This document shows positions 17,214 through 26,957 of a DNA stretch of 64,000 bases, in pieces (within the stretch, counting starts at the first letter, position 1; each line of letters opens with the position of its first letter). The notes beneath the pieces were generated by a model. That model was not told the origin of the DNA. It made no database searches and worked only from the letters and a program-made list of their open reading frames with translations. This stretch comes from Acidimicrobiaceae bacterium (GTDB taxonomy: Bacteria; Actinomycetota; Acidimicrobiia; Acidimicrobiales; RAAP-2): positions 1 to 64,000 of the forward strand of contig PMOI01000010.1 of assembly GCA_003162475.1 (NCBI GenBank), in the 5' to 3' direction. Position numbers and translations under genes: made by a program.

Positions 17214-19025
17214 GTGAAACGAAGAGACTCTTTGCTGCGCCGTCCTAAGTGGCCATGGGTTGTCGGAGTTCTCGCTGTCTTTGTGATCATCGCTGGTCTC
17301 GCTGTCTACTCGACGTTGACGGCTCGTTCTCACGCGCTGCGCGCGCAAACTGAGTTTCAATACGTCCAGCGCAATCTATCGAGTGCTTCGACGACATCGG
17401 GGCGAGCCAATCTCGAGGCGCACCTCGAGACGGCACTAAGTGAGAGTCAAGCGGCGAACAACTCGTTGACGTCTACCGTGGTGCTCAGTGCCGCGCGATG
17501 GATTCCCTATTTCGGTGAAGAGATTAAGGGAGCGCAATCATTGTTCACCGATGCGTCAACTGCGGCGACGAATGGACTGAACATTCTCCATGCGCTCGAC
17601 ACGTTTCAATCGAGCGATGCCGGTGGCGACATCTCGAGAGTCAGCCTCACTGCACTTCAGCGAGAAGTCGCCGCGGCGACCTCGAACATCACCTCGCTCA
17701 ATCGACCCGTCGGAAGCCTCTTCGGTCCGGTCGGTCACGAACGAGCAGTGTTTAACGAGAAAATGGCGCGAGCCGCGAGTGAGATGAAAAACGTGGGTGA
17801 TGGCCTCAGTGTTGGAAGGGAGCTTCTGGGCATCGGAAAGACATCGACGATCCTCGTATTGCCGGAGAACAACGCGGAGATGCGCGATCAGGGAGCCATC
17901 CTCTCCTACAGCCTCGTTCAAACGCACGACGCATCGTTCACGGTCCTTCGTTCGGGCTCGGTAGAGAGCATCAACCTCACTTCCCCGTTGGACGTCCCGG
18001 CAAGTCCCGGCACGAAGTATTTTTTCTACCCAAGCGGTGCGAACCAGATCTATCAGTCCGTGAACGGTACGGCGGACTTCTCCTGGACGGGAGCGACCGC
18101 CGCCGCGATGTTCAAAAAAGCCACCGGGATCACGGTGGATTCGGTCGTTGCCCTCGACGTCCCGACGATGGCCGCGCTCGTGGGCGTCACCGGCCCAATC
18201 TCGGTTCCGGGCATTCCCGAGCAACTCACCTCGGCCAACTTCTCGACGGTCGTGCTGCACGATCTCTACGCGCAGTATCCGGTTGGCACTCAGGTACCGC
18301 GAAAAACGGAGCTGAACGCTATTGCGACGGCGTTGCTGCAACGACTTCGCTCCGCTCGTCACGATCAGGTGTCGTATCTGCGCGCACTGGCTGGACAGAT
18401 CCCTGGTCGACACCTGCTGCTGTGGAGCGCGATTCCTTCCGTCGAAAGTGCCGTAGTCCGGCTCGGTGCGTCCGGAAGGGTTGACACGGTCCTGCCCAAG
18501 CGGACCTTCCACGTGGCCGTCGAGAGCGCGGTCGCGGCGAAGATGGATTACTACATCACGGTTCACGAATCCTTCAACGTAACCGTCTTACCGAGTGGCG
18601 CCGCTTCGGTAGCGACCATCGTCACGGTACATAACACTGCGCCCGCCGGTCAACCTGCTTCGTACCAGTTGGGTCCGGACAACATCAACTCCCACGTACC
18701 GGGGGAGTACGTGGCCAATATCAGTCTGTGGTCGCCGGCGGGCTCAAAGGTCGTCGGTGGCAAGTCGGAGTCGGGCCTCGTGTTGAACGGATTTTCGACG
18801 GACGTTTTCGCCCAACATTCGCAGTCGACGTTGTTCGCGACCTCCCTGCCACTCGCGGTCGTTGGGGGCAAGTTCGTTCTGCATCTGGTGCCCCAGCCGA
18901 CGCTCAATCCAGCGACGGTGTCAGTTTCAGTCAGCGGCGTCGGGTGGGCCGTTTCGGGACCCAAAGGCCCATTTTCCCTGATTCGACCGACGACGTTGGA
19001 GTATTCCGTCGTCGCAGCGCCTTAA
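17214..19025 (+). CDS. DUF4012-domain membrane-anchored protein
   Basis: The 603-residue protein has one N-terminal membrane segment (WPWVVGVLAVFVIIAGLAVY) followed by a coiled-coil-like region and then the DUF4012 core. ILVLPENNAEMRDQGAILSY is the family's NNAExR/GG-like block, and TADFSWTGATAAAMFKKATG follows. DUF4012 proteins occur beside polysaccharide genes in Actinobacteria and Chloroflexi and are thought to act outside the membrane, possibly in attaching or exporting glycans; their function is unproven. The start is a GTG at 17214 with a weak ribosome site. Together with the CapD- and WecA-like genes it forms a plus-strand polysaccharide segment. Confidence 0.8.
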   Translation: MKRRDSLLRRPKWPWVVGVLAVFVIIAGLAVYSTLTARSHALRAQTEFQYVQRNLSSASTTSGRANLEAHLETALSESQAANNSLTSTVVLSAARWIPYFGEEIKGAQSLFTDASTAATNGLNILHALDTFQSSDAGGDISRVSLTALQREVAAATSNITSLNRPVGSLFGPVGHERAVFNEKMARAASEMKNVGDGLSVGRELLGIGKTSTILVLPENNAEMRDQGAILSYSLVQTHDASFTVLRSGSVESINLTSPLDVPASPGTKYFFYPSGANQIYQSVNGTADFSWTGATAAAMFKKATGITVDSVVALDVPTMAALVGVTGPISVPGIPEQLTSANFSTVVLHDLYAQYPVGTQVPRKTELNAIATALLQRLRSARHDQVSYLRALAGQIPGRHLLLWSAIPSVESAVVRLGASGRVDTVLPKRTFHVAVESAVAAKMDYYITVHESFNVTVLPSGAASVATIVTVHNTAPAGQPASYQLGPDNINSHVPGEYVANISLWSPAGSKVVGGKSESGLVLNGFSTDVFAQHSQSTLFATSLPLAVVGGKFVLHLVPQPTLNPATVSVSVSGVGWAVSGPKGPFSLIRPTTLEYSVVAAP

Positions 19026-19127
19026 TCGAGGGGAAAACTGAAATTACCGGACGGGCCCACCCACTCCGTGGTACCCTCCGAGTAAGTATCTATTGGCCAA
19101 TATAAGCCAATGACGAGGGAGGCCAAA

Positions 19128-19594
19128 GTGACTGGTCGAAGAGTTCTTGCTATTCCAGGTGTCTTGGCCCTCGTGTTCGCGACCACGCTTGGCGTTGGCA
19201 TCATGCCGGCTAGCGCGCATGATCGAGGGAACCCACCACCGCCGCCGCCGCCAAAGCACCAAGAGTGCCCATCGCCGCGAGGAGGGCACGATGACGGAGG
19301 GCGGGGGAAGCACCCAGAGTACCCACCGCCGGTCTATCCGCCTGGCCATCACTGTGGTTTTGACCATGACGGGGACCAGGACGGGAACAGGTAACTATCT
19401 CGGGTTCTGACTTTGACGGCCCGCTGTCAATCACTAGTGACGAAGTTGGAACGAAGGAAAGCGTCACTAACTACCAAGACAATCTGCTCGTCGTCCAGGT
19501 ATCGGTTAAGGCCGGGTCGCGAGGGGGAAGTTACGATTTCACGACTTCGGATCACGATGGCCGTTCGTGCAAGATGCACTACGCATCCGAGTAA
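19128..19594 (+). pseudogene. small secreted Pro/His-rich protein interrupted by a frameshift
   Basis: Starts at the GTG at 19128 behind GAGGGAGG (19115-19122); an ATG at 19110 is the alternative. A signal peptide is clear (VLALVFATTLGVGIMPASAH), followed by a heptaproline and a HDDGGRGKHPEYPPP stretch. The frame stops at 19394, but the -1 frame continues without a break as QVTISGSDFDGPLSITSDEV, then NLLVVQVSVKAGSRGGSYDF, then SCKMHYASE and a stop at 19594. The second part looks truly coding. The local bases (cgggaacagg) are not a classical slippery heptamer, so a mutation or sequencing error is more likely than programmed frameshifting. A strong hairpin follows the second stop, not the first. 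Confidence 0.7.
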
Positions 19595-19610
19595 TCAATC
19601 ACTTGCAGTA

Positions 19611-19655
19611 GCCGCCGCACTGGGTCTCTTCGAAAGAGGGGCCCAGTGCGGCGGC
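19611..19655 (+). terminator. strong hairpin terminator
   Basis: GCCGCCGCACTGGG (19611-19624) pairs with CCCAGTGCGGCGGC (19642-19655). The arm interior (tctct and agagg) adds further pairs. It is followed by the T-rich run tttctgttg. It lies 17 bases after the shifted-frame stop at 19594. Confidence 0.8.
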
Positions 19656-19755
19656 GTTTCTGTTGCTCGTACTGAGGCATCGAAGGCGATGGACCATTTG
19701 ACTGCTGGATTCTCAGGTTCGTTCGGGTGGACTCTGCGGAAGGCTTCGAATGGCT

Positions 19756-20577
19756 TCAGTAGTGAAGTTGAATACTTCCACGCCAACTCATAAGGGCCTC
19801 TTCAACCTCAGGACTAACGTCCGCTGCGGACAGCACTCCACGTAGATCAAGCGCTGCCAGAGCCGTCCGAAAGGCGTTCTCGGTGCTGGTTCCTAGTGAC
19901 TGGCAGAAGGCCTCGAGGGCCGCCTCCTCGTTGTTCTCGTAGGACCAAGCCGCGCGCAAGTCGCCGCGACGCACCGTTTCGAGGTAGTCGTCCACAATCT
20001 CCTCCGGATCAGTGTTCACCGCCGACAACAGCAGCAGTGAGATCATTCCCGTTCGGTCCCTACCTCGAAGGCAGTGAAAGAGAACGCCGCCCGGCGGTGC
20101 TGAGACAATCGCCGAAAGTGCGGAAACTGCTCGGTTCGGCATGGCTTCGAGATGTGGAAGGAAATAAAGGGCCGTTCTCGCGAGACCGTTCGGCAGATAA
20201 TCGCGCCAAAACTCGTCGTCCGCGAACCCGTTGAGTTCAACCGTCAAGGTGCGAATCCAAGTCGGCCGTTCGTTTCGATCGCTCGCACGCTCACTTGCGT
20301 CGCGAAGATCGACGATCGTTCTGATCCCAGTTTGATAGACCTGCTCCCAGCCGGCCGGCGTTATTCCGTCAACGTTTTCAGAACGATAGAAGACACCTCG
20401 TGGTGTAGTTGTGCCATCTAGCCGACGAAGGCCTCCCAGGTCACGTGCGTTTACTAGGCCTTCCACGTAGAGAGTTCGCCGAGAAGACCCTTCAACGTTA
20501 TCCACACTGAAACTATAAACACGAGATTGGTCGTGTCTGGAGATCGAACTGGATGAGTGTGTTTCTCTCGTCCTCAA
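19756..20577 (-). CDS. tyrosine-specific protein phosphatase (Y_phosphatase3 type)
   Basis: The 273-residue cytoplasmic phosphatase has the signature FHCLRGRDRTGM (CX5R loop, near residue 170), preceded by RTIVDLRDASE and GLVNARDLGGL, the N-terminal blocks of the bacterial/yeast Y_phosphatase3 family. These enzymes remove phosphate from Tyr, and sometimes lipid, substrates. The visible start is TTG at 20577. GTG codons shortly before VDNVEGSSRRTLYVEGLV are plausible shorter starts, since the first ~25 residues look unstructured. It is a single gene, convergent with the frameshifted secreted-protein locus. Confidence 0.85.
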   Translation of the reverse strand: MRTRETHSSSSISRHDQSRVYSFSVDNVEGSSRRTLYVEGLVNARDLGGLRRLDGTTTPRGVFYRSENVDGITPAGWEQVYQTGIRTIVDLRDASERASDRNERPTWIRTLTVELNGFADDEFWRDYLPNGLARTALYFLPHLEAMPNRAVSALSAIVSAPPGGVLFHCLRGRDRTGMISLLLLSAVNTDPEEIVDDYLETVRRGDLRAAWSYENNEEAALEAFCQSLGTSTENAFRTALAALDLRGVLSAADVSPEVEEALMSWRGSIQLHY

Positions 20578-20803
20578 CTTCGACAGACCGCGGGTTCATA
20601 GGAACTGACTGACTCGGCCAGTTGATTCAGGGGCAGTCCTTGTCGACGGTCGCGTTACACCGCCCGCCCCGTTCGAAATCATTCCTCGGCTATCCTCGCC
20701 CGAGGAGCAGGTCGGCGGTGACGTGTAGGAACGGGCCGTGGCGATGAGGCACGAGCACTTCGCGGGTGACGAGGGCGTCACTAGCGAGGAGCAGGAGTAG
20801 ACC

Positions 20804-21688
<885 letters not shown>

Positions 21689-21971
21689 CCGAGGCGAGGG
21701 CTGCCCTGCCACCGCGGTCCGGACGGGAGAGGGTCTGTAAAACCCAACCCTTCTCTCACGCGCACGGTCACACCTCGACGCGTGGTGGCCGCGGCGCAGT
21801 CACCGACTCCTGAGATGAGATAGTTGTGGGCGTTTTGGCACGCCGATATCGGAGGTGTGCCTATGTGCAACATGCCCACCTGCCCGGCGTCGCGGGCGCC
21901 CGCCCCATTCGGATTCAGGATTCGACGATCTCACCTCACGAGTGGGGGAGAACTGGCACCATAATGGGGGC

Positions 21972-22526
21972 GTGGGAAAGTCATTCGACGACATCGACGA
22001 TCGCCTGGCCGAGTGGCTCGTGGAGCAGCCGGTCTTCTTCGTCGCGACCGCTCCGCTCGCCGCGGACGGCCTCCTCAACTGTTCACCCAAGGGCAATCGC
22101 GATGAGTTCGCCGTGGTCGGACCTCGAACGGTCGCGTATCTTGACCAGACCGGCAGTGGCGTGGAAACGATCGCCCACGTGAAGGAGAACGGACGCGTCG
22201 TTGTCATGTTCTGCGCCTTTGCGGGACCCCCGCGTATCGTGCGCCTGCACGGCGTTGGTCGACATGTGGGGCGAGACACACCGGCGTTCAAGCGATTAGC
22301 GAGCCACTTCAACGGAGCGGCGGGCGTCGGTGTTCGCTCGATCATCCTCGTCGAGGTGAATCGGATCTCCGATTCGTGCGGGTACGGCGTACCGCTCATG
22401 ACGTTCGACGATCATCGCCCGACGATGGACCAGTGGGCTAATCGCAAGGGTCCCGCCGGAATCCGCGACTACTGGGCCGAGAAGAATCGCCGCAGTATTG
22501 ATGACCTCGAGGGTCTCGATCTCTAG
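21972..22526 (+). CDS. pyridoxamine 5'-phosphate oxidase-like flavin-binding protein
   Basis: The 184-residue split-barrel protein begins MGKSFDDIDDRLAEWLVEQP and contains FFVATAPLAADGLLNCSPKG, VAYLDQTGSGVETIAHVKEN and GRVVVMFCAF, the order seen in PNPOx-like proteins that bind FMN, F420 or heme. The GTG at 21972 begins the conserved sequence; in-frame starts further left, from 21855, would add residues unlike the family. It is probably an oxidoreductase for a small molecule; cofactor and substrate are not readable. Its 3' end abuts the marR remnant on the other strand. Confidence 0.82.
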   Translation: MGKSFDDIDDRLAEWLVEQPVFFVATAPLAADGLLNCSPKGNRDEFAVVGPRTVAYLDQTGSGVETIAHVKENGRVVVMFCAFAGPPRIVRLHGVGRHVGRDTPAFKRLASHFNGAAGVGVRSIILVEVNRISDSCGYGVPLMTFDDHRPTMDQWANRKGPAGIRDYWAEKNRRSIDDLEGLDL

Positions 22527-22529
22527 CGG

Positions 22530-22830
22530 TGACGTGTAGCTCGATCAGGGGGGCGTCGTGGTCGACTTCGAGTTCCGCTTGGAGAAGGTCCATGGCTCTT
22601 AAAAACGCGTGCGTTTCGTGCTGGAGTTTCTCCAGCGCGCGCCAGAGGTGCCGCTGATCCATCGAGCCATTTATCTGCGACGGGTCGCTGCGCTGGCGCG
22701 ATCGCGACCACCGTGCGCCGGCGGTCGGTGTCGTTCGCATTTCGTTCCACTAAGGCCGCCCGGTCCAGATCGGCGAGAAGTCCACAAACGGTCAGCTCGA
22801 CGACACTTCCAATCTCGTTTCCGGCGACGA
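22530..22830 (-). pseudogene. MarR-family regulator remnant, 3' part
   Basis: The minus strand reads ELTVCGLLADLDRAALVERN followed by ANDTDRRRTVVAIAP, the recognition helix/wing region of MarR regulators (L.DL.RAGLVER..N..DRR...V.LTP). The frame then shifts to one reading ALEKLQHETHAFLRAMDLLQ. Everything before the recognition helix is missing: upstream of about 22830 the sequence belongs to a yceI fragment on the other strand. It is no longer functional. Confidence 0.6.
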
Positions 22831-22973
22831 TCGCCGTCACGAAGGACCGCCAAATCGGTGTCACCGCGGAGACGGTCATCGACCGCTCGGACTTTGGCTT
22901 GACGTGGAATCAGATGGGTGCGTCCTCGATGAAGAACACCATCACCCTGCACGCCGTGTTCGTCAACGACTGA
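22830..22973 (+). pseudogene. YceI-family protein remnant, C-terminal part
   Basis: Reads ATIAVTKDRQIGVTAETVID then RSDFGLTWNQMGASSMKNTI and ends HAVFVND with TGA at 22971. The block I(N/D)R.DFGLTWN is the signature of the YceI lipocalin-like family. The signal peptide and the first two thirds are absent. It begins where the opposite-strand marR fragment ends, so one deletion probably removed both 5' halves of a divergent marR-yceI pair. Confidence 0.6.
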
Positions 22974-22994
22974 GCGGCGAGTTCTTCGCCGCTC
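22972..22994. terminator. hairpin between convergent genes
   Basis: GAGCGGCGA (22972-22980) and TCGCCGCTC (22986-22994) form a 9-bp stem with a 5-base loop, 12 bases after the response-regulator stop. There is no long T run. It is probably a bidirectional terminator. Confidence 0.6.
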
Positions 22995-23006
22995 ACCGTC
23001 ACGGGC

Positions 23007-23669
23007 TCAGTTCAACTGGACGAGGCCCGTTTGATACGCCATGACCACCAACTGCGTACGATCGCGCGCGTCGAGTTTCGAGAGCACACGACTGACGTGT
23101 GTCTTCACGGTGGCGACGCTCATGTGCAAGAGTTCGGCGATCTCCGCGTTCGAGTGACCCTGGGCAATGGACACCATGACCTCGCGCTCGCGTTCCGTGA
23201 GTACGTCCAACTCCTTGATGGTCGCTGGCGTAGCACTCGGGCGGCTCGCGAACTCGGCGATGAGTCGTTTGGTGACGCTGGGGGCTAGGAGCGCTTCGCC
23301 CGCGGCGATCACTCGAATGGCGTTCAGTAACTCTTCCGGCGGGGTGTCCTTCAAAAGGAATCCGCTGGCGCCCGAGCGAAGTGCCTCGTAGACGTACTCG
23401 TCGAGATCGAACGTCGTGAGCATCAAGACGCGCGTGACGCGTCCCGAGGGGGAGTCGGTGATCAGTCGGGTAGCTTCGAGGCCGTCCATCACGGGCATTC
23501 GAACGTCCATCAACACGACGTCGGGTCGCAGCGTGGTGACGATCCGCACGGCCTCCTCGCCGTTACTGGCGAGACCAACGACCTCGAGGTCCGCGGCTGA
23601 GTTGACGAGTACCTCGAAGCCCGCACGAACCAGGGCCTGGTCGTCGACGATGACCACGTGAATCGTCAT
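23007..23669 (-). CDS. NarL/LuxR-family response regulator
   Basis: The 220-residue protein has an N-terminal receiver domain with the acidic pair D9-D10, the phospho-acceptor D55 (PDVVLMDVRMP) and Lys in GFLLKDTPP. A LuxR-type helix-turn-helix follows near residues 155-215 (LTEREREVMVSIAQGHSNAE, HMSVATVKTHVSRVLSKL). It would be phosphorylated by the kinase encoded just upstream, whose stop it overlaps (ATGA, 23666-23669), and bind DNA as a dimer. The divergent ABC exporter operon is the most likely target, by position. Confidence 0.93.
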   Translation of the reverse strand: MTIHVVIVDDQALVRAGFEVLVNSAADLEVVGLASNGEEAVRIVTTLRPDVVLMDVRMPVMDGLEATRLITDSPSGRVTRVLMLTTFDLDEYVYEALRSGASGFLLKDTPPEELLNAIRVIAAGEALLAPSVTKRLIAEFASRPSATPATIKELDVLTEREREVMVSIAQGHSNAEIAELLHMSVATVKTHVSRVLSKLDARDRTQLVVMAYQTGLVQLN

Positions 23670-24907
23670 GAGGCACCTTGGGTTGAGAGATGAGCCAATA
23701 CTCGAAAGCCGCCGCCGGGCAGATGTCCCGCGCTCAACGATCCGTCGAAGGCGAGAGCGCGCTCGGTCATGCCGACGATGCCGTGGCCCTCGTCGGACTC
23801 GAAGGTCGCAGGGTCGACGGACCGGTCCAAGCGACGTTCGTTGGCGATGGCGTCGTTGGTGACCTCAATCACGACTTCGTCCTTTGGAAAGCTGAGACGC
23901 ACCGTCGCGGGTGCATCGTGCGCGTGCTTCACGACGTTGGTGAGTGCCTCTTGGACAATCCGGTATACCGATAGTTGGAGCCCCTCGGGCAGTGGTGGGG
24001 TGTTGCCTTCGACGACGAAGTCGACGCGCACGCCAGCGGCGCGCACGCCGTCGATGAGCGTCGCGAGATCGCCCATGGTCGGGGCTGGCGTGCGGTCGGC
24101 CGCAGCATCGTCACGGCGACGGAGCACCCCGAGCACCCGTCGCAACTCCTCCAGCGCTGAACGACTCGTGCTTTCGACCGCCAGCAACGCCTTGCGGGCC
24201 TCCTCCGGCTGGTCGTCCATCACGTGTCGCCCCACGCCCGACTGGATGGCGATGACACTGAGGCTGTGCGCTAGGACGTCGTGGAGTTCGCGCGCAATTT
24301 CGAGGCGTTCCTCGATGATCGCGCGACGCGCTCCCTCGATCGCCAATCGTTGACGCTCCTCGGTCTGTTCGATGAGGCCGCGGCGATAGACCCGTCTTGT
24401 GCGGATGCTGTCGGCGATGAACCACAATGCGACCAGCAGTAAGACGTTGGCACTGGAGTTTCCTTCGCCGCGTCCACCAAGCACACTGACCACGATCGAC
24501 GCGCCGACCAAGCCCTCGACAATCACGAGGACTTCTAAGGACTGACGTCGTGAGTAGGACGTGGTGACGGTGTAGAGGGGCAGCGCGATGAAAGGAACCG
24601 GCGATAGTGCGTGTCCGAGCATCGTGACCAGAACGACGGCGCCCGTCGTGAGCGACAGAACGGGGAGAGGCCATTTTCGTCGAAAGGCGATGGGCACCGA
24701 GGCGATCAGGAAGAGTGGAAGGAGGAGCCACTTCGAGTCGGCCATCGACCGATGATGGTCGAACTCGGACGAATAGAAGAGATGTCCCACAACGGCGCCG
24801 GTGATCAGGATCGTGATCACGACGTCGAGGCGAACCCACTGGGTTGTCGAGAGTCGAGCGAGCCAAGGTGGTCGTTGGAGTTCGTCCGAGGACGACGGCA
24901 CTGCCAT
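23666..24907 (-). CDS. DesK/NarX-type sensor histidine kinase
   Basis: The 413-residue kinase starts with about five to six membrane helices (residues ~25-160) and almost no extracellular loop, as in kinases that sense the membrane itself or an intramembrane signal. ARELHDVLAHSLSVIAIQSG holds the HisKA_3 phospho-acceptor His, near residue 208. The HATPase end has VQEALTNVVKHA and GHGIVGMTERALAFDGSLSA. It forms a two-gene operon with the response regulator. The divergent exporter starts 232 bases away, a layout typical of systems that sense peptide antibiotics or cell-envelope stress. Confidence 0.92.
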   Translation of the reverse strand: MAVPSSSDELQRPPWLARLSTTQWVRLDVVITILITGAVVGHLFYSSEFDHHRSMADSKWLLLPLFLIASVPIAFRRKWPLPVLSLTTGAVVLVTMLGHALSPVPFIALPLYTVTTSYSRRQSLEVLVIVEGLVGASIVVSVLGGRGEGNSSANVLLLVALWFIADSIRTRRVYRRGLIEQTEERQRLAIEGARRAIIEERLEIARELHDVLAHSLSVIAIQSGVGRHVMDDQPEEARKALLAVESTSRSALEELRRVLGVLRRRDDAAADRTPAPTMGDLATLIDGVRAAGVRVDFVVEGNTPPLPEGLQLSVYRIVQEALTNVVKHAHDAPATVRLSFPKDEVVIEVTNDAIANERRLDRSVDPATFESDEGHGIVGMTERALAFDGSLSAGHLPGGGFRVLAHLSTQGAS

Positions 24908-25139
24908 GCCCCGACGCTACCTACTGGCCGTAGGAAGCGCATTCATCGCGAGTCGTGAATACCTGTACAACTTTTGGATGATGGGACGCCGTCAAACAGA
25001 CGCGAAATCTGCATCTTTTGAATGAGTGAGAAATGGACTCGGGGCTGACGATTCTGTGCGCACACTCCGCGAGACTTGATCACGAACAACCACCTCAACA
25101 GTGCGTTGAGTTGTCTACTCGAGGTCAGGAGATGTCGAC

Positions 25140-26105
25140 GTGATTGAAGTGCGCGGCGTGACAAAGCGTTACAAGGAAAAGGTAGCGGTCAAGGACCTGA
25201 GCTTCGAAGTGAAGCAAGGTGTCGTGACGGGATTCCTCGGACCGAACGGCTCTGGAAAATCGACCACCATGCGAATGATCGTCGGACTCGACGCGCCCGA
25301 CGAAGGCACGGCCACCATCAACGGTAAGTCCTACGCCGACCTCGGCGTGCCGCTACGCGAAGTCGGTGCCCTTTTGGAGGCGAAGGCCATCCATCCCGGA
25401 CGAAGCGCGTTCAATCATCTCTGGTATCTCGCACAATCCAACGACATCCCGCGTTCACGCGTGGACACGGTGTTGGACATGGTCGGACTCTCCGACGTCG
25501 CGAGAAAGCGAGCTGGCAAGTTCTCTTTGGGCATGGGCCAACGTCTTGGTATCGCCGCGGCGCTCTTGGGCGATCCGGGCGTACTGCTCTTCGACGAGCC
25601 GATCAACGGTCTCGACCCCGAAGGTATCCTCTGGGTCCGTAACCTCTTGAAGGGACTCGCGAGCGAAGGTCGTACCGTGTTCGTCTCGAGTCACTTGATG
25701 AGTGAAATGGCGCTCACCGCCGACTATCTGGTGGTGATTGGTCGAGGTGAACTGATATCGAGCGGTTCGGTCTCGGATTTCATTAATGAAAGTTCCGGAC
25801 AGTTCGTTCGCGTTCGTTCCCCCCAGGCCGAACAACTCGCCACGTTACTCACGGGCTTCGACGCCGTGGTCGTGCGAGAAGACGACGGCGCTCTCGCCGT
25901 CAGCAGGCTCTCGGCGGAAGCCATCGGCACCTACGCGGGCGACGCGGGCATCCGCCTCTTCGAACTCTCGCCGCAAAGGGCGTCGTTGGAAGACGCCTTC
26001 ATGGAGCTCACGCGCGACAGCGTGGAGTTCCACGGTCACGGCACCCAGAGTGCCCCGACCAACGACACCGAACTTCTCGCCCAATCCGTCACCTCAGGAA
26101 AGTAG
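25140..26105 (+). CDS. ABC-2 type exporter, ATP-binding subunit
   Basis: The 321-residue ATPase has Walker A GPNGSGKST, Q-loop region, signature FSLGMGQRLGIA (replacing LSGGQ, as usual in DrrA/CcmA-like ATPases), Walker B LLFDEPINGLDPEG and the switch His in SSHLMSEM. The C-terminal ~80 residues (QFVRVRSPQAEQLATLL) are the family's accessory domain. The start GTG at 25140 has AGGAG 8 bases upstream. With the permease starting 7 bases downstream it forms an exporter for a peptide, lipid or drug. The adjacent two-component system suggests antimicrobial-peptide or envelope-stress control. Confidence 0.92.
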   Translation: MIEVRGVTKRYKEKVAVKDLSFEVKQGVVTGFLGPNGSGKSTTMRMIVGLDAPDEGTATINGKSYADLGVPLREVGALLEAKAIHPGRSAFNHLWYLAQSNDIPRSRVDTVLDMVGLSDVARKRAGKFSLGMGQRLGIAAALLGDPGVLLFDEPINGLDPEGILWVRNLLKGLASEGRTVFVSSHLMSEMALTADYLVVIGRGELISSGSVSDFINESSGQFVRVRSPQAEQLATLLTGFDAVVVREDDGALAVSRLSAEAIGTYAGDAGIRLFELSPQRASLEDAFMELTRDSVEFHGHGTQSAPTNDTELLAQSVTSGK

Positions 26106-26112
26106 AACCACC

Positions 26113-26940
26113 ATGTCTCTCACTTTGACACCCGCGCTACAAACTCCACGACCGCACCTTCGCACGACGAGCCTCCTTCGTTCCGAATGGACCAAGATGC
26201 GAAGTGTTCGCTCCACCATGTGGACCCTCGTCGCGATGGCAATCGTCGTCATTGGGATCTCCGTTATTGGCTGCTTGGCAATCACCAACAGTTGGGCGAC
26301 GATGTCGCTGGGCAATCGGCTCTCCTTCAATCCCACGGGATTCGCCTTGAAGGGCATCGTGTTCAGTCAGTTGGTCATTGGCGTGCTCGGGGTCCTCGTC
26401 ATGAGTGCCGAGTACGGCACGGGAACCATTCGCGCCACGCTCACGGCAATACCAAATCGACCACGAGTGCTCGCGATGAAGGCCGTTGTCTTCGCTGCGG
26501 TCTCACTCGTCGTTGGCGAAGTTTTGTCCTTCGGCGCCTTCTTCGTGGGTCAAGCCTTGTTGCGTAGTCCAGCTCCTCATGCCACGTTGTCCCAGCCCGG
26601 CGTCCTTCGCGCTGTCGTCGGTGGGGGACTCGTGATCATGGTGCTCGGCCTCTTCGCCCTGGGTCTCGCTACCATCATTCGCCACTCCGCCGGAGCCATC
26701 ACGAGCTACGTCGGCACGATCCTGGTTGCCCCGATCATCATCCAGGCGTTGCCGTCGTCGATCGGACACCCCCTCATGCGGTTCATGCCCTTTCAGATCA
26801 CCAACGTGATGACCTCCACGAATCCTTCGAACGACATCGGTTCCGCCTTTAGCCCCTGGGTAGGGTTCTCGCTGCTTTGCTTGTACGCGGCGATAGCACT
26901 CGTCGTCGCGGGCGTGATGATGGTCCGCCGTGACGCGTAG
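26113..26940 (+). CDS. ABC-2 type exporter, permease subunit
   Basis: The 275-residue membrane protein has six predicted helices. It starts with the cytoplasmic LLRSEWTKMRSVRSTMWTL, a hallmark of bacitracin-type ABC-2 permeases (SEWTKLRS...). EYGTGTIRATLTAIPNRPRV follows, the conserved coupling segment after helix 2. The ATG at 26113 lies 7 bases after the ATPase stop. It works with the ATPase as a homodimer. It converges on the large GGDEF/EAL gene, whose stop is 17 bases away. Confidence 0.9.
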   Translation: MSLTLTPALQTPRPHLRTTSLLRSEWTKMRSVRSTMWTLVAMAIVVIGISVIGCLAITNSWATMSLGNRLSFNPTGFALKGIVFSQLVIGVLGVLVMSAEYGTGTIRATLTAIPNRPRVLAMKAVVFAAVSLVVGEVLSFGAFFVGQALLRSPAPHATLSQPGVLRAVVGGGLVIMVLGLFALGLATIIRHSAGAITSYVGTILVAPIIIQALPSSIGHPLMRFMPFQITNVMTSTNPSNDIGSAFSPWVGFSLLCLYAAIALVVAGVMMVRRDA

Positions 26941-26957
26941 TGGCTAGTCTCGGCGGA

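Noticed and set aside
17556..18566. 336-codon minus-strand ORF inside the DUF4012 gene
   Set aside because: Antisense shadow, Arg-rich, with no motif.
19380..19394. Programmed -1 frameshift in the small secreted protein
   Set aside because: The bases do not form an X-XXY-YYZ heptamer and no clear downstream structure is near; mutation or sequencing error is preferred.
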